From assembly GCF_029502005.1 (NCBI RefSeq), contig NZ_JAMQOT010000001.1, positions 930,001 to 994,000 of the forward strand: a stretch of DNA of 64,000 nucleotides, given 5' to 3'. Source of the DNA: Natrinema salsiterrestre (GTDB taxonomy: Archaea; Halobacteriota; Halobacteria; Halobacteriales; Natrialbaceae). The position numbers and the translations under genes are program-made. Position 1 is the first letter of the stretch. Each line of letters starts with the position of its first letter. This document shows, piece by piece, positions 56,076 through 64,000 of this stretch. The notes under the pieces are model-generated. The model made no database searches and was not told the DNA's origin. It was given only the letters and a program-made list of their open reading frames with translations.

Positions 56076-59000
56076 ATGGGGAAAAACAATCGGGGTCAGA
56101 AATGCAATTCGACGGGCGATCAACGGGCAGTGAGTCCGCTGGTGGGGGTCATCCTGTTGTTCGCCATCGTCGCGATCGGTGCGATGATGGTGTTCGTCAC
56201 CGGCGCGTCGATGCTCGATGCGTTCGAATCGGATGCCAACGCGGAACGGGCCCAGCAGGTCATGAGCGAAACCGACCACAGGATCGCGACGGTCGCAGCG
56301 ACGGGGACGCAACAGGAACTCCCCGAGATGGAGGGGTCGATCACGAACGACGGCTCGATCGAGGTCACGTGGTACAACGCCTCGACCGGGACGAGATGTC
56401 CTACAGGACCCGTTAGGGGAGACTTACGCGCTCTCGAGTTCGAACTGAACGATCGGACGATCGCCCATCAGGGCGGTGGCGTCTGGGTGAAGACTGAGAA
56501 CGGCGTCACCGTCGACTCGGAACCGCAGATCGAGTACGACGGGGACTCGCTACGGCTGCAGATCCTCCAGCTCGAGGAGGGAGACTTCGAGGGCCCCGAG
56601 ACGGTCGCGAGGGCGAACCACAGCAAGTCGACGAGTCTCACGAAGGACATCAACGACGCTGCCAGCAACTGTCCCGACGCCACCGACATCGAAGTCGAGA
56701 TCGAAAGCTCGTACTACGAGGGGTGGAATCGGTATCTCGAGGACGCCGTCGGAGACAGCAACGTCGAATCCTACTCCGGCAACCAGACTGTCGAGATGAA
56801 GATCCAAAACGTCCGGTCTCCTACCAGCAACCCCACCGTTCTCATCGAGTCGGACGACGGACTGAAAAATACAGTCGGAACGGACGACCAGCGGGTCGAA
56901 TATAGCGATCCGCTGAAGTTCCGGGCGACGCTGAACAACACCGGAGACAATACGATCACCACACCGATGAGAGTCTCGATCGATGGTGGAGCGATCGTAA
57001 AAGATGGCGATAACGCACTGCCCAATGGGCAAACCAAGTCAAATAGGAAAGCCACTGTAAAACAGAGTTCGTACGAAGACACTCTCACACCGGGACAGAC
57101 GTACGAATATACGATCGAGTCGCTCGACGATTCGGGCAACGTCGAAGACTCGCTCGACAGCCCCGGTGAGTTCTATCTCGGCAAATCCGGGTCGCAGTTC
57201 AACGTGACCGACAGCGACGTCACGACGACGTCGACCGGCGACGGAAACGTCACGATCAGCGCCGAGGTGACCAACCGCGGCGTCGAGGAGGGGACCCGAG
57301 ACGTGACCCTCGAGCTCGAAGAGTACAACGTCACCGCCAGTGAGGAACTCACCCTCGACTACGGTGCGAACGGGACCGTCAGCTGGACGGTCAACGAGAG
57401 TGACCTCCCGATCGGCTCGAACGCGTTCACGATCGACACGGGTGACGATACCGCGAACGGAACCGTCACCGGGAAAGCGACCGGCGGCGAGGACGCCTTC
57501 GTGGTCGTCGAGGACGAGGGGGTCGGCGACGATCAAGTCGTCGCGGACGACAAGCCGTTCAGCGTCGAAGCAAGCGTCGTGAGCACCTACAGCGGCAAGG
57601 AGACCCGAAATGTCAATCTGTCCATTCCGGGTACCGACGTCCACCGATCCGAGCTGATTACCCTCGAGGGCGGCGAAGAGAACACGATCTCGTTCTGGAT
57701 CGATCCCGACAAGTACGACCTCGAGCCGGGAACAGTCTACGACTACGACATCGACGCCGACGGTACCGGCCTGAGCACTCCCGGATCGTTCTACATCGGG
57801 GAGCCCGGAACCAATTTCGAACTGTCGGACGGAAACGCGACGACCGACGACAACGTCACCATCACGGCCGATCTGAAAAACACCGGCGTCGATTCCGGTT
57901 CACAGACCGTGACCGTCGAGCTCGAGTACCTCGACGAGATGCCGGCCGAGCTCGAGGACGAGGATCCGTACGGGACGCTCTTCGATGGAGAAATTAATCG
58001 GTCGTACGGTGAATCGGACACGATCGAACTGGACCTGAACAGGAGCAGGCTCCTCGACGGTGAGTACCGAGCGACGATTCAGACGGAAGACGAGTCGACG
58101 ACCACGTCGTTTACCGTTACCGCTGGTGTCGATCCCGGGCGAGCGGGGCTCGACGATCTCGATAACGCCACCGTAGATATTTCGGTGCTGAGCTCGCAGG
58201 TTTCCGGAATCAACGGCTACCCGAACGATCACGAACTGGGAACCATGACTCTCGAGGTGCTGACCAAACAGGAGGGGACGACGACGACCGAACACGTATT
58301 CGAGAACCCCTCCGGCGGGGAAAACATCAACACGTACCCCAGCTGGCAGGACAAGAGCGATCCGGTCTACAATACCACCCTCGAGATCGAGGAGGAAGCC
58401 ACGCTGACCCTCGCATCGAGTTCGTACGGGCTCCCGAGCGGTACTTCAGGGTGTAACGTGCAGGAGGAAGCGGAATCGAACTACTTCAGTCCCGTCGACC
58501 AGCACAGGTGGTGTGAAGACGTCGACACTTCCTCGGACGATTATCTCGTCGATCAGATCAACGCGACGGCCGACTCACGGGAGCAGAACCTCCGCGTTCG
58601 AACGGCGAAAGACAACAGTGTACCGGGTCTCCAGGCGGGGAACGAAGAGCAGGAGAGCGTCGACGAAATTCTCGCCGACGTGTCGGACCCGGTCATCGAC
58701 CGCGATAGTCTCTGGAACGACGGCGAACTCACTCTCGACGAGAACGAGTTCATTTTCCTGTTTGAGGCCACGACTCAGTGTGGAATGTACGACTCCGGCT
58801 GTGCAGAGAGCAACGACGACATCGACGCGCTGTGGGAAAGCGCACGCGACAATACCGGCTCGGGCGATCCGAACTTCAACGACCTGATCGTCTACGTCAA
58901 CGTCGAGCGAGCGAACGTCGATCCCGGGACGCCGAGTATTACCATCACGCCCGGCGACGGCGACTCGACCGACGTCGACGCCGGCGAGGGTCGTGACGCG

Positions 59001-59159
59001 GGCGGAGCCGGCGAAATCGACGCCCGCTTCGAGGGAGACACTGACGAAGGCAGCGCTCCCGACGTCGGGACCGGTGATTCGGCCCCCACTGACGGCACGA
59101 GCGGAGCCAGCAGCAACACCGGTATCGAGATCGACACCGATCACGTCGTGATCGGCTGA
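56076..59159 (+). CDS. Giant type IV pilin-like surface protein 1
   Basis: 1027 aa. Residues 1-45 form a class III (prepilin) signal: charged N-terminus, QRAVSPLVGVILLFAIVAIGAMMVFV. The mature part starts with a pilin-like region (ERAQQVMSETDHRIATVAATG, LEFELNDRTIAHQGGGVW). From about 260 to 690 come four CARDB-like beta repeats, several ending in PGTVYDYDIDADG- or PGEFYLGKSG-like text. The last 330 residues are acidic and unrecognised, with several cysteines and an Asp/Gly tail ending HVVIG. No C-terminal membrane anchor. Far longer than normal archaeal pilins (100-200 aa), so more likely an adhesin or minor pilin. Confidence 0.85.
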   Translation: MGKNNRGQKCNSTGDQRAVSPLVGVILLFAIVAIGAMMVFVTGASMLDAFESDANAERAQQVMSETDHRIATVAATGTQQELPEMEGSITNDGSIEVTWYNASTGTRCPTGPVRGDLRALEFELNDRTIAHQGGGVWVKTENGVTVDSEPQIEYDGDSLRLQILQLEEGDFEGPETVARANHSKSTSLTKDINDAASNCPDATDIEVEIESSYYEGWNRYLEDAVGDSNVESYSGNQTVEMKIQNVRSPTSNPTVLIESDDGLKNTVGTDDQRVEYSDPLKFRATLNNTGDNTITTPMRVSIDGGAIVKDGDNALPNGQTKSNRKATVKQSSYEDTLTPGQTYEYTIESLDDSGNVEDSLDSPGEFYLGKSGSQFNVTDSDVTTTSTGDGNVTISAEVTNRGVEEGTRDVTLELEEYNVTASEELTLDYGANGTVSWTVNESDLPIGSNAFTIDTGDDTANGTVTGKATGGEDAFVVVEDEGVGDDQVVADDKPFSVEASVVSTYSGKETRNVNLSIPGTDVHRSELITLEGGEENTISFWIDPDKYDLEPGTVYDYDIDADGTGLSTPGSFYIGEPGTNFELSDGNATTDDNVTITADLKNTGVDSGSQTVTVELEYLDEMPAELEDEDPYGTLFDGEINRSYGESDTIELDLNRSRLLDGEYRATIQTEDESTTTSFTVTAGVDPGRAGLDDLDNATVDISVLSSQVSGINGYPNDHELGTMTLEVLTKQEGTTTTEHVFENPSGGENINTYPSWQDKSDPVYNTTLEIEEEATLTLASSSYGLPSGTSGCNVQEEAESNYFSPVDQHRWCEDVDTSSDDYLVDQINATADSREQNLRVRTAKDNSVPGLQAGNEEQESVDEILADVSDPVIDRDSLWNDGELTLDENEFIFLFEATTQCGMYDSGCAESNDDIDALWESARDNTGSGDPNFNDLIVYVNVERANVDPGTPSITITPGDGDSTDVDAGEGRDAGGAGEIDARFEGDTDEGSAPDVGTGDSAPTDGTSGASSNTGIEIDTDHVVIG

Positions 59160-59264
59160 CGGGACCACCGCCCTCGAGTCGAACGGGATTCGCGACCGGG
59201 TACTCGTCGACGGCAGTGCTCGAGAGCGCGGAGCTCAAATACCCCATCACGGACCACCGATTTC

Positions 59265-59774
59265 ATGCGATCGATCACTACCCTCGGCGTCGCCCTCCTC
59301 GTCGTCGGCGGACTCCTGTTCGCCGCCTCGAGCGGTGCGTTCGACTCGCTGGATGCCGATCGAGAGGTGGGGATCGAAACGGCCGACGACGAACGGGCAC
59401 TCCTCTCACTCGACGTTCCGGAGCGGATCGAATTATCGGACGGGACCCTCGTTTGTGAGGGGTTCTTTTGTTATCGAGGCTACCGCCAGTACGACGTCGA
59501 GATCGTCACGATCACGGATCGAACGGCACCTCCCCCGCTGGTCGTTGGTGAGGGGGACGTGTCGCTGGAGGCGGAATCCGGTGACAATCCCTCCCTCGAG
59601 GATTGGAACGTGACGACAGTGGACGGCGGGCACGTCGTAGCGGGTCAGATCCGCTGTGATGCACCGTTCGGAGCCCAACAGCCAGCCAATACGGAACTCA
59701 CGTTCGACATCGAAACCGGCGACGGCGAAATCACGATCAGTCTCGATCGACGAATCGCGATTCAGTGCGCGTAG
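59265..59774 (+). CDS. TasA/camelysin-like small secreted protein 4
   Basis: 169 aa. The N-terminal hydrophobic segment (MRSITTLGVALLVVGGLLFAAS) ends SGAFDSLDADREVGIETADDERALLSLDV, closely like the junction of proteins 1 and 3 (SGAFS...ADR). Four or more cysteines (LVCEGFFCYRGY, IRCD, IQCA at the end), unlike the minus-strand proteins. It lies between the two giant pilin-like genes, on the same strand. Confidence 0.75.
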   Translation: MRSITTLGVALLVVGGLLFAASSGAFDSLDADREVGIETADDERALLSLDVPERIELSDGTLVCEGFFCYRGYRQYDVEIVTITDRTAPPPLVVGEGDVSLEAESGDNPSLEDWNVTTVDGGHVVAGQIRCDAPFGAQQPANTELTFDIETGDGEITISLDRRIAIQCA

Positions 59775-59993
59775 GTATCGAATCTGGGGTCGGTCGGTGC
59801 TCCGACCCGTCGGACGTGTTGTCAAGGAATTATTACTTGCCGAGAACAGGTCCGAACGAACGAGCTACCGCCATCTGACCGGCGTCCGTCGTCGGATACC
59901 GCCGTCACCCCATCGAATTACCGTTCAGTGCTTCTTCTACAATATAGACATGATATTTGAATTCGTATTTAGACTTATACTCAGTTTATTACC

Positions 59994-60017
59994 ACATACA
60001 TTTTTATGCTATCAGGA
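59994..60017 (+). promoter_or_regulatory. Promoter element shared by both giant pilin-like genes, copy 2
   Basis: ACATACATTTTTATGCTATCAGGA starts 41 bases before the ATG at 60035. It matches the copy at 56034-56056 in order and spacing and sits in a long AT-rich stretch beginning near 59930. Confidence 0.55.
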
Positions 60018-60034
60018 CAGTCTCATAGCGAAGG

Positions 60035-63000
60035 ATGTGGACGGACCAATTCAGAGGGGGCGGCAAGACCAGTCGCGGAGTGAGCCCGGTCGTCGGTGTC
60101 GTGTTACTGGTGGCGATCGTCCTGATAGGTGTCACGCTAGTGTTGACGGTGGGGTCGTCAGTACTTGACGGGGTCCAGTCGGAGGCCAACCGCGAACAGG
60201 TACACATGTGTATGGACGAGTCGGATCACAGACTCGACACCGTCGCGATGACGGGCCAGGAACAGCCGATGGGGTTCGACGATCAAGTCTGTCAACCGCA
60301 GATCGACGGGCACGGAACGCTCTCGGTCACCTGGTATAACAGTTCGGACGGCGACCCGGATTGGTCCGACGACGACCGGGTCGTCTCCGAGGACCTCGGA
60401 ACCTACGAGTTCGAACTCGAGGACGGAACGCTCGCCCATCAGGGGGGCGGCGTCTGGGAGCGAACCGGTTCCGGGGTCAGAGTCGATAAATCTCCGGAGA
60501 TCGGCTTCGGGTCCAACGACACACTTCAGTTGAATTTCATGCGCCTCGATTCCGAGGGTGGTATCGGATCGGGCTCGAAGGCCGAACGCGATCACGAGGC
60601 TGCCACAAATACGACCGAAAGCCTACGTGGGATAACTGAAAACGCCAGTAGCGACGATTTCGCCGTCAGGATCGAAAGCGAGTACGCCGACGGGTGGGAA
60701 CGACACTTCGAACGCGAGTCCGAGAACATTACTGAGTGGAACGTCAGTGTGAATCGGACGGCCGAGGACGTCGTGGTCGTGACGGTTGAGGGAATGGGAG
60801 ACGTACCGGAGACGAGTCATTTCCAGATCGTCGAAGACCGCGGCCTCGTTGACAACGGCGGGACTTCCATCGACGACAATCTCGTCGGAAACGACGAGGA
60901 TTTTCATATCGATGCCACACTGAAAAATCGCGGAGGGAAAGAGAGTTCCGTCACCGCCAACCTAACCATTCGCGATGAATCAGGGGCAGTCGTTGAGGAA
61001 CGAACTATCGAATCGGATGGACCGAAGAGGGAACTTGCTGAAAACGAGTCGATAGAGACAGATGAGCAGAGCAACTGGGAGTGGGTAGATGGTTCAGGAA
61101 ACCACAAGTTCGAACCGGACGATATCGGTCTCACACCGGGACAAAAATACAAATACGATATCGAAACCGATCCGGGCGGGGACACGCTCGATGAGCCGGG
61201 ATCGTTCTACTACTTGCACGACGATTCACACTACAGCGTCGTCAACAGCACGACCAACGTGTCGGGCGGATTGATCGACATCTCCACGGTCGTACGAAAT
61301 CTCGGGGACACGGACGGAAGCGCACAGAACGTCACCCTCGAGATCGCGCCGGAGGACGGAAACGAGACCGCCACGTCGACCGCGGAGGTCGAACTCAACA
61401 GCACCGAAGCCGCGAACGTTTCGTGGTCGCTCGACGAATCGAAGTGGCCCAAAGGCGACTACGAGTTCACCGTCGAGACGGACGACGACGACGCGAGCGG
61501 GACGTTCGAGGTCGAAAACGGCGGCGTCTTCGAGATCACCGAGGACCTGGGAATTCCCGAGGAAAAACAGCTCAACGGGTCCGACGGACAGGTCATCACG
61601 GAAGAGGACGACGTCACGATCAGTGCGAACGTAACCAGCACGTACGCCGCCGAACAGACCCAGAACGTCACGCTCGAGGTGCTGGACGAGGACGGAAACG
61701 CGATCGACAGCGTCGAAACGGAGGTCACGATCGGTGCCGGCGACACGGAACGAGTCGAACTGACGGCCCCATCGGTCGATGCCGGGGAGATCTACGAGTA
61801 CGAGCTGCGTACTGAGGGCGATTCCCTCGACGAACTGGGGTCGTTCCTCGTCATCGACGAGCCCGCTCAGTTGTTCATCGACGAGACCACCGTCGTCGAC
61901 GAGTCGGTCAAGCCGGGTGAGTCGCTGGCGGTCGAGGTCGATATTCGAAATCGGGGTGAAGACGGCGAGCAGTTCGTCTGGATCGAGGGCTTCGACGGGG
62001 ACGTCGTCACTGTCCGAGAGGTAGCACTCGACGGCGGGACGTCGACGACGGCCACGCTCGAGTGGGGTAGCGTCGCGGTCCCCGATTCGGTCGATAACAC
62101 CACCGTCACAGTCCAGACGAACAGCGACGAGGACACGGCGGAGATCGATGTCGAACCGCTCCTCATGGTGAACGACGTCACGGTCGACGATCCGGTCGCG
62201 CAAGGCGAGTCGGTAGCGATCGACGCCGACGTCGAGGGCGTCGCGGGCGATCCCACTCAGAACGTCGTTCTGGAGGACCCGAACGGCGACCGGGTCGCTT
62301 CACAGGAGGTCACCGTATCGGACGGTGAGACCGAGACCGTCGAACTCGAGTACGAGACGGACGGGAACGCGATCACGGACCGCGTCACCGTCCGGACCGA
62401 CGACGACGAGACGGAGGAAGTCGTCGTGGTCGAACGGGATGGGCCCGACTGTAGTGCGGTTCGCTACGCGGGGAGCGGAACCAGCGACGATCCGTACGAG
62501 GTCAGCACCGTCGACCAGCTCCAGTGCATCGATGACGACCTCGATGCGAATTACGAGCTCGTCGATGACATCGACGCCCAGGGGACCGAATACTGGAACG
62601 ACGGTGCCGGCTTCGAACCGATTGGCGATCAGGAGAGAGGGGAACGGGAATTCTCGGGTAACTTCGACGGCAACGGGAACGCGATCGAAGGGCTTCACAT
62701 CGACCGCCCGGACGAGGACTTCGTCGGGCTGTTTGCCATCAACTCGTATTTCCACGAAACGTGGAGAGGTATCGGCGAAGGATCGAAAATTCACAACCTG
62801 CGACTCGAGAACGTTTCGGTCCACGGACGACAGGTCACCGGCGGGCTGGTCGGTGCAGCCGGCGGCACGATCGAGAACGTCCGTGTGAGCGGCGACGTCA
62901 CGGCCGAACATCAGGAAGTCGGTGGAATCGTCGGTTCCTCACACAACGCCGATCTGGACAACCGGCTGGTCTCGGAAGCGACGGTCAGCGGCGGAATCCC

Positions 63001-64000
63001 GGCCAGAGCAACCCACGGGGTGAGCCATCCCTGGGGTGCCAAGAACATGGGCATCGGCGGCATCGTCGGATCGACCGGGTATAATACCAAAGTATCGACT
63101 GTGTACTCGCAGGCCGACGTTGAGGGGCCGTTCGCCGTCGGCGGCATCGTCGGCTGGACCTCCGACTATGCCAGCGAAAACAAGCAGATGTACTGGGCCG
63201 AAGGAGATATCGAGTTGACGATGACCCAGCCGGAGATCGAATACTACCTGGGTCGGATGGACAGAACCTCTCACACCGATCGGAACACGGGTGGTGCGAT
63301 CTTCGGTCGCGGTGACGACACCAACGACGAATTCGCCGATAGCGTCTACTACAACAGGTACCATCACTCGTCCCCGTTCGGCGAACACGTCATCGGGGAC
63401 GAAATCCACGTCAACGAACGGACCACCGACGAAATGCAAGGGCTCGAGGTCACGGAGAGCGGCAACCTCGGCGAACTGGACTACGAGGAGGATGGCGGTC
63501 CCTGGGTTGCGATTCCCGATGAGTACCCCCGATTCGCCTGGGAGCTCGCCGCCGAGGGCGCCTTCCAAGTCACCATCGACGACGTCGAGAACGTGACCGC
63601 CGGCGAAGCCGCCACGGTCGAGGTCACGGTCACGAGCCTGTACGAGAACAGGGAGGAAACGGACGTCGAACAGACGATCGCCCTCGAGGACCCCGACGGG
63701 CGGACGGTGGACACGGAAACGGTGACCCTCTCGAGCGAACTCGGGGAGACCGACGAGGAAACCATCGATCTCGTCTGGCAGACGGACTCGGAAGACAACG
63801 GGACCGCCGAGGTCAGCGTTCGGAGCGAGGATACGGAAGATTCCGCACCGATCACCATCGAGCCGGCCGAACACGGGCCCGGAGCCTCGCACGGTCCCGG
63901 CGTCGGTCCGGCCCCCGGAGACGGGAGCATCGACGACGACGGCGAACCCGACGTCGGTCCCGGCGAGGCGAGTCGTTCGGGGGGCGGCCCAGCGGGAAGC
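60035..64000 (+). CDS. Giant type IV pilin-like surface protein 2 with GLUG region, cut by window end
   Basis: At least 1322 aa, open from the ATG at 60035 to the window end. Class III signal: SRGVSPVVGVVLLVAIVLIGVTLVLTVG (about 15-42). The next 200 residues match the pilin-like start of protein 1 (LAHQGGGVWERTG, SDHRLDTVAMTG). CARDB-like beta repeats fill about 290-800. A GLUG-type region follows at about 815-1050: YEVSTVDQLQCIDDD, then repeated GGIVGS- or GGLVGA-type turns. Another beta repeat and a Gly/Pro/Asp-rich linker (ASHGPGVGPAPGDGS) lie near the window end. GLUG and CARDB modules occur in adhesins. A surface role is likely; its partner is unknown. Confidence 0.88.
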   Translation, partial: MWTDQFRGGGKTSRGVSPVVGVVLLVAIVLIGVTLVLTVGSSVLDGVQSEANREQVHMCMDESDHRLDTVAMTGQEQPMGFDDQVCQPQIDGHGTLSVTWYNSSDGDPDWSDDDRVVSEDLGTYEFELEDGTLAHQGGGVWERTGSGVRVDKSPEIGFGSNDTLQLNFMRLDSEGGIGSGSKAERDHEAATNTTESLRGITENASSDDFAVRIESEYADGWERHFERESENITEWNVSVNRTAEDVVVVTVEGMGDVPETSHFQIVEDRGLVDNGGTSIDDNLVGNDEDFHIDATLKNRGGKESSVTANLTIRDESGAVVEERTIESDGPKRELAENESIETDEQSNWEWVDGSGNHKFEPDDIGLTPGQKYKYDIETDPGGDTLDEPGSFYYLHDDSHYSVVNSTTNVSGGLIDISTVVRNLGDTDGSAQNVTLEIAPEDGNETATSTAEVELNSTEAANVSWSLDESKWPKGDYEFTVETDDDDASGTFEVENGGVFEITEDLGIPEEKQLNGSDGQVITEEDDVTISANVTSTYAAEQTQNVTLEVLDEDGNAIDSVETEVTIGAGDTERVELTAPSVDAGEIYEYELRTEGDSLDELGSFLVIDEPAQLFIDETTVVDESVKPGESLAVEVDIRNRGEDGEQFVWIEGFDGDVVTVREVALDGGTSTTATLEWGSVAVPDSVDNTTVTVQTNSDEDTAEIDVEPLLMVNDVTVDDPVAQGESVAIDADVEGVAGDPTQNVVLEDPNGDRVASQEVTVSDGETETVELEYETDGNAITDRVTVRTDDDETEEVVVVERDGPDCSAVRYAGSGTSDDPYEVSTVDQLQCIDDDLDANYELVDDIDAQGTEYWNDGAGFEPIGDQERGEREFSGNFDGNGNAIEGLHIDRPDEDFVGLFAINSYFHETWRGIGEGSKIHNLRLENVSVHGRQVTGGLVGAAGGTIENVRVSGDVTAEHQEVGGIVGSSHNADLDNRLVSEATVSGGIPARATHGVSHPWGAKNMGIGGIVGSTGYNTKVSTVYSQADVEGPFAVGGIVGWTSDYASENKQMYWAEGDIELTMTQPEIEYYLGRMDRTSHTDRNTGGAIFGRGDDTNDEFADSVYYNRYHHSSPFGEHVIGDEIHVNERTTDEMQGLEVTESGNLGELDYEEDGGPWVAIPDEYPRFAWELAAEGAFQVTIDDVENVTAGEAATVEVTVTSLYENREETDVEQTIALEDPDGRTVDTETVTLSSELGETDEETIDLVWQTDSEDNGTAEVSVRSEDTEDSAPITIEPAEHGPGASHGPGVGPAPGDGSIDDDGEPDVGPGEASRSGGGPAGS

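Overview
The window is a high-GC archaeal chromosome segment from a haloarchaeon (class Halobacteria). The evidence is the very acidic proteins, the archaeal A-type ATP synthase operon, the proteasome-activating nucleotidase, pyruvoyl-dependent arginine decarboxylase, class III (type IV pilin-like) signal peptides and many leaderless TATA promoters. The gene mix looks like Natrialbales (Natrinema/Haloterrigena-like), but that is a guess. I see no rRNA, no convincing tRNA, no CRISPR array and no intact insertion sequence.

Layout. 0-12 kb: the 3' end of etfA, a long coiled-coil membrane protein, a short-chain polyprenyl diphosphate synthase, a DUF373 membrane protein, a receiver/PAS/histidine kinase, a COG2108-like radical SAM protein followed by a repeat-rich gap, and several envelope proteins. 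12.5-24 kb: the ATP synthase genes H-I-K-E-C-F-A-B, then an acyl-CoA synthetase and two small genes, then subunit D, so the operon is split. 24-33 kb: housekeeping genes (arginine decarboxylase, PAN, PepF, an old-yellow-enzyme homologue, an M28 peptidase, TruA, a fasciclin protein). 33-46 kb: a TRIC-type channel, small zinc-ribbon genes, a patch of decayed genes with a strongly structured intergenic element (34.5-35.8 kb), an SDR, an M32 carboxypeptidase, an M20 hydrolase, a HemAT globin transducer, a PIN-ATPase-KH protein and NAD synthetase. 46-49 kb: a small membrane protein, a winged-helix regulator and a second acyl-CoA synthetase closely related to the one inside the ATP synthase region.

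The most interesting part is 49.3-64 kb, which looks like one cell-surface locus. On the minus strand are three small secreted proteins of the DUF1102/TasA-camelysin-like type, each with an N-terminal hydrophobic segment ending in a Gly-Ala-Phe-Ser motif. They are followed by a large secreted beta-rich protein, a SipW/ER-type signal peptidase with a long membrane extension, and a DUF5305 protein. Divergently on the plus strand are two giant proteins (1027 aa and more than 1322 aa) with type IV pilin-like signal peptides and repeated beta domains, and between them a fourth small TasA-like protein. Two of the small secreted-protein genes share a promoter-proximal motif and a nested 5' hairpin, and the two giant genes share a promoter element at the same distance from the start codon. 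I infer an extracellular fibre or matrix system with a dedicated signal peptidase and pilin-type adhesins.

Decayed genes are unusually visible: a frameshifted DUF6276 gene (23.8 kb), a winged-helix gene broken at a short homopolymer (35.1 kb), a degenerate copy of a zinc-ribbon gene (34.7 kb), a broken small membrane protein gene (8.0-8.4 kb), and a duplicated tail of the radical SAM gene (7.7 kb).
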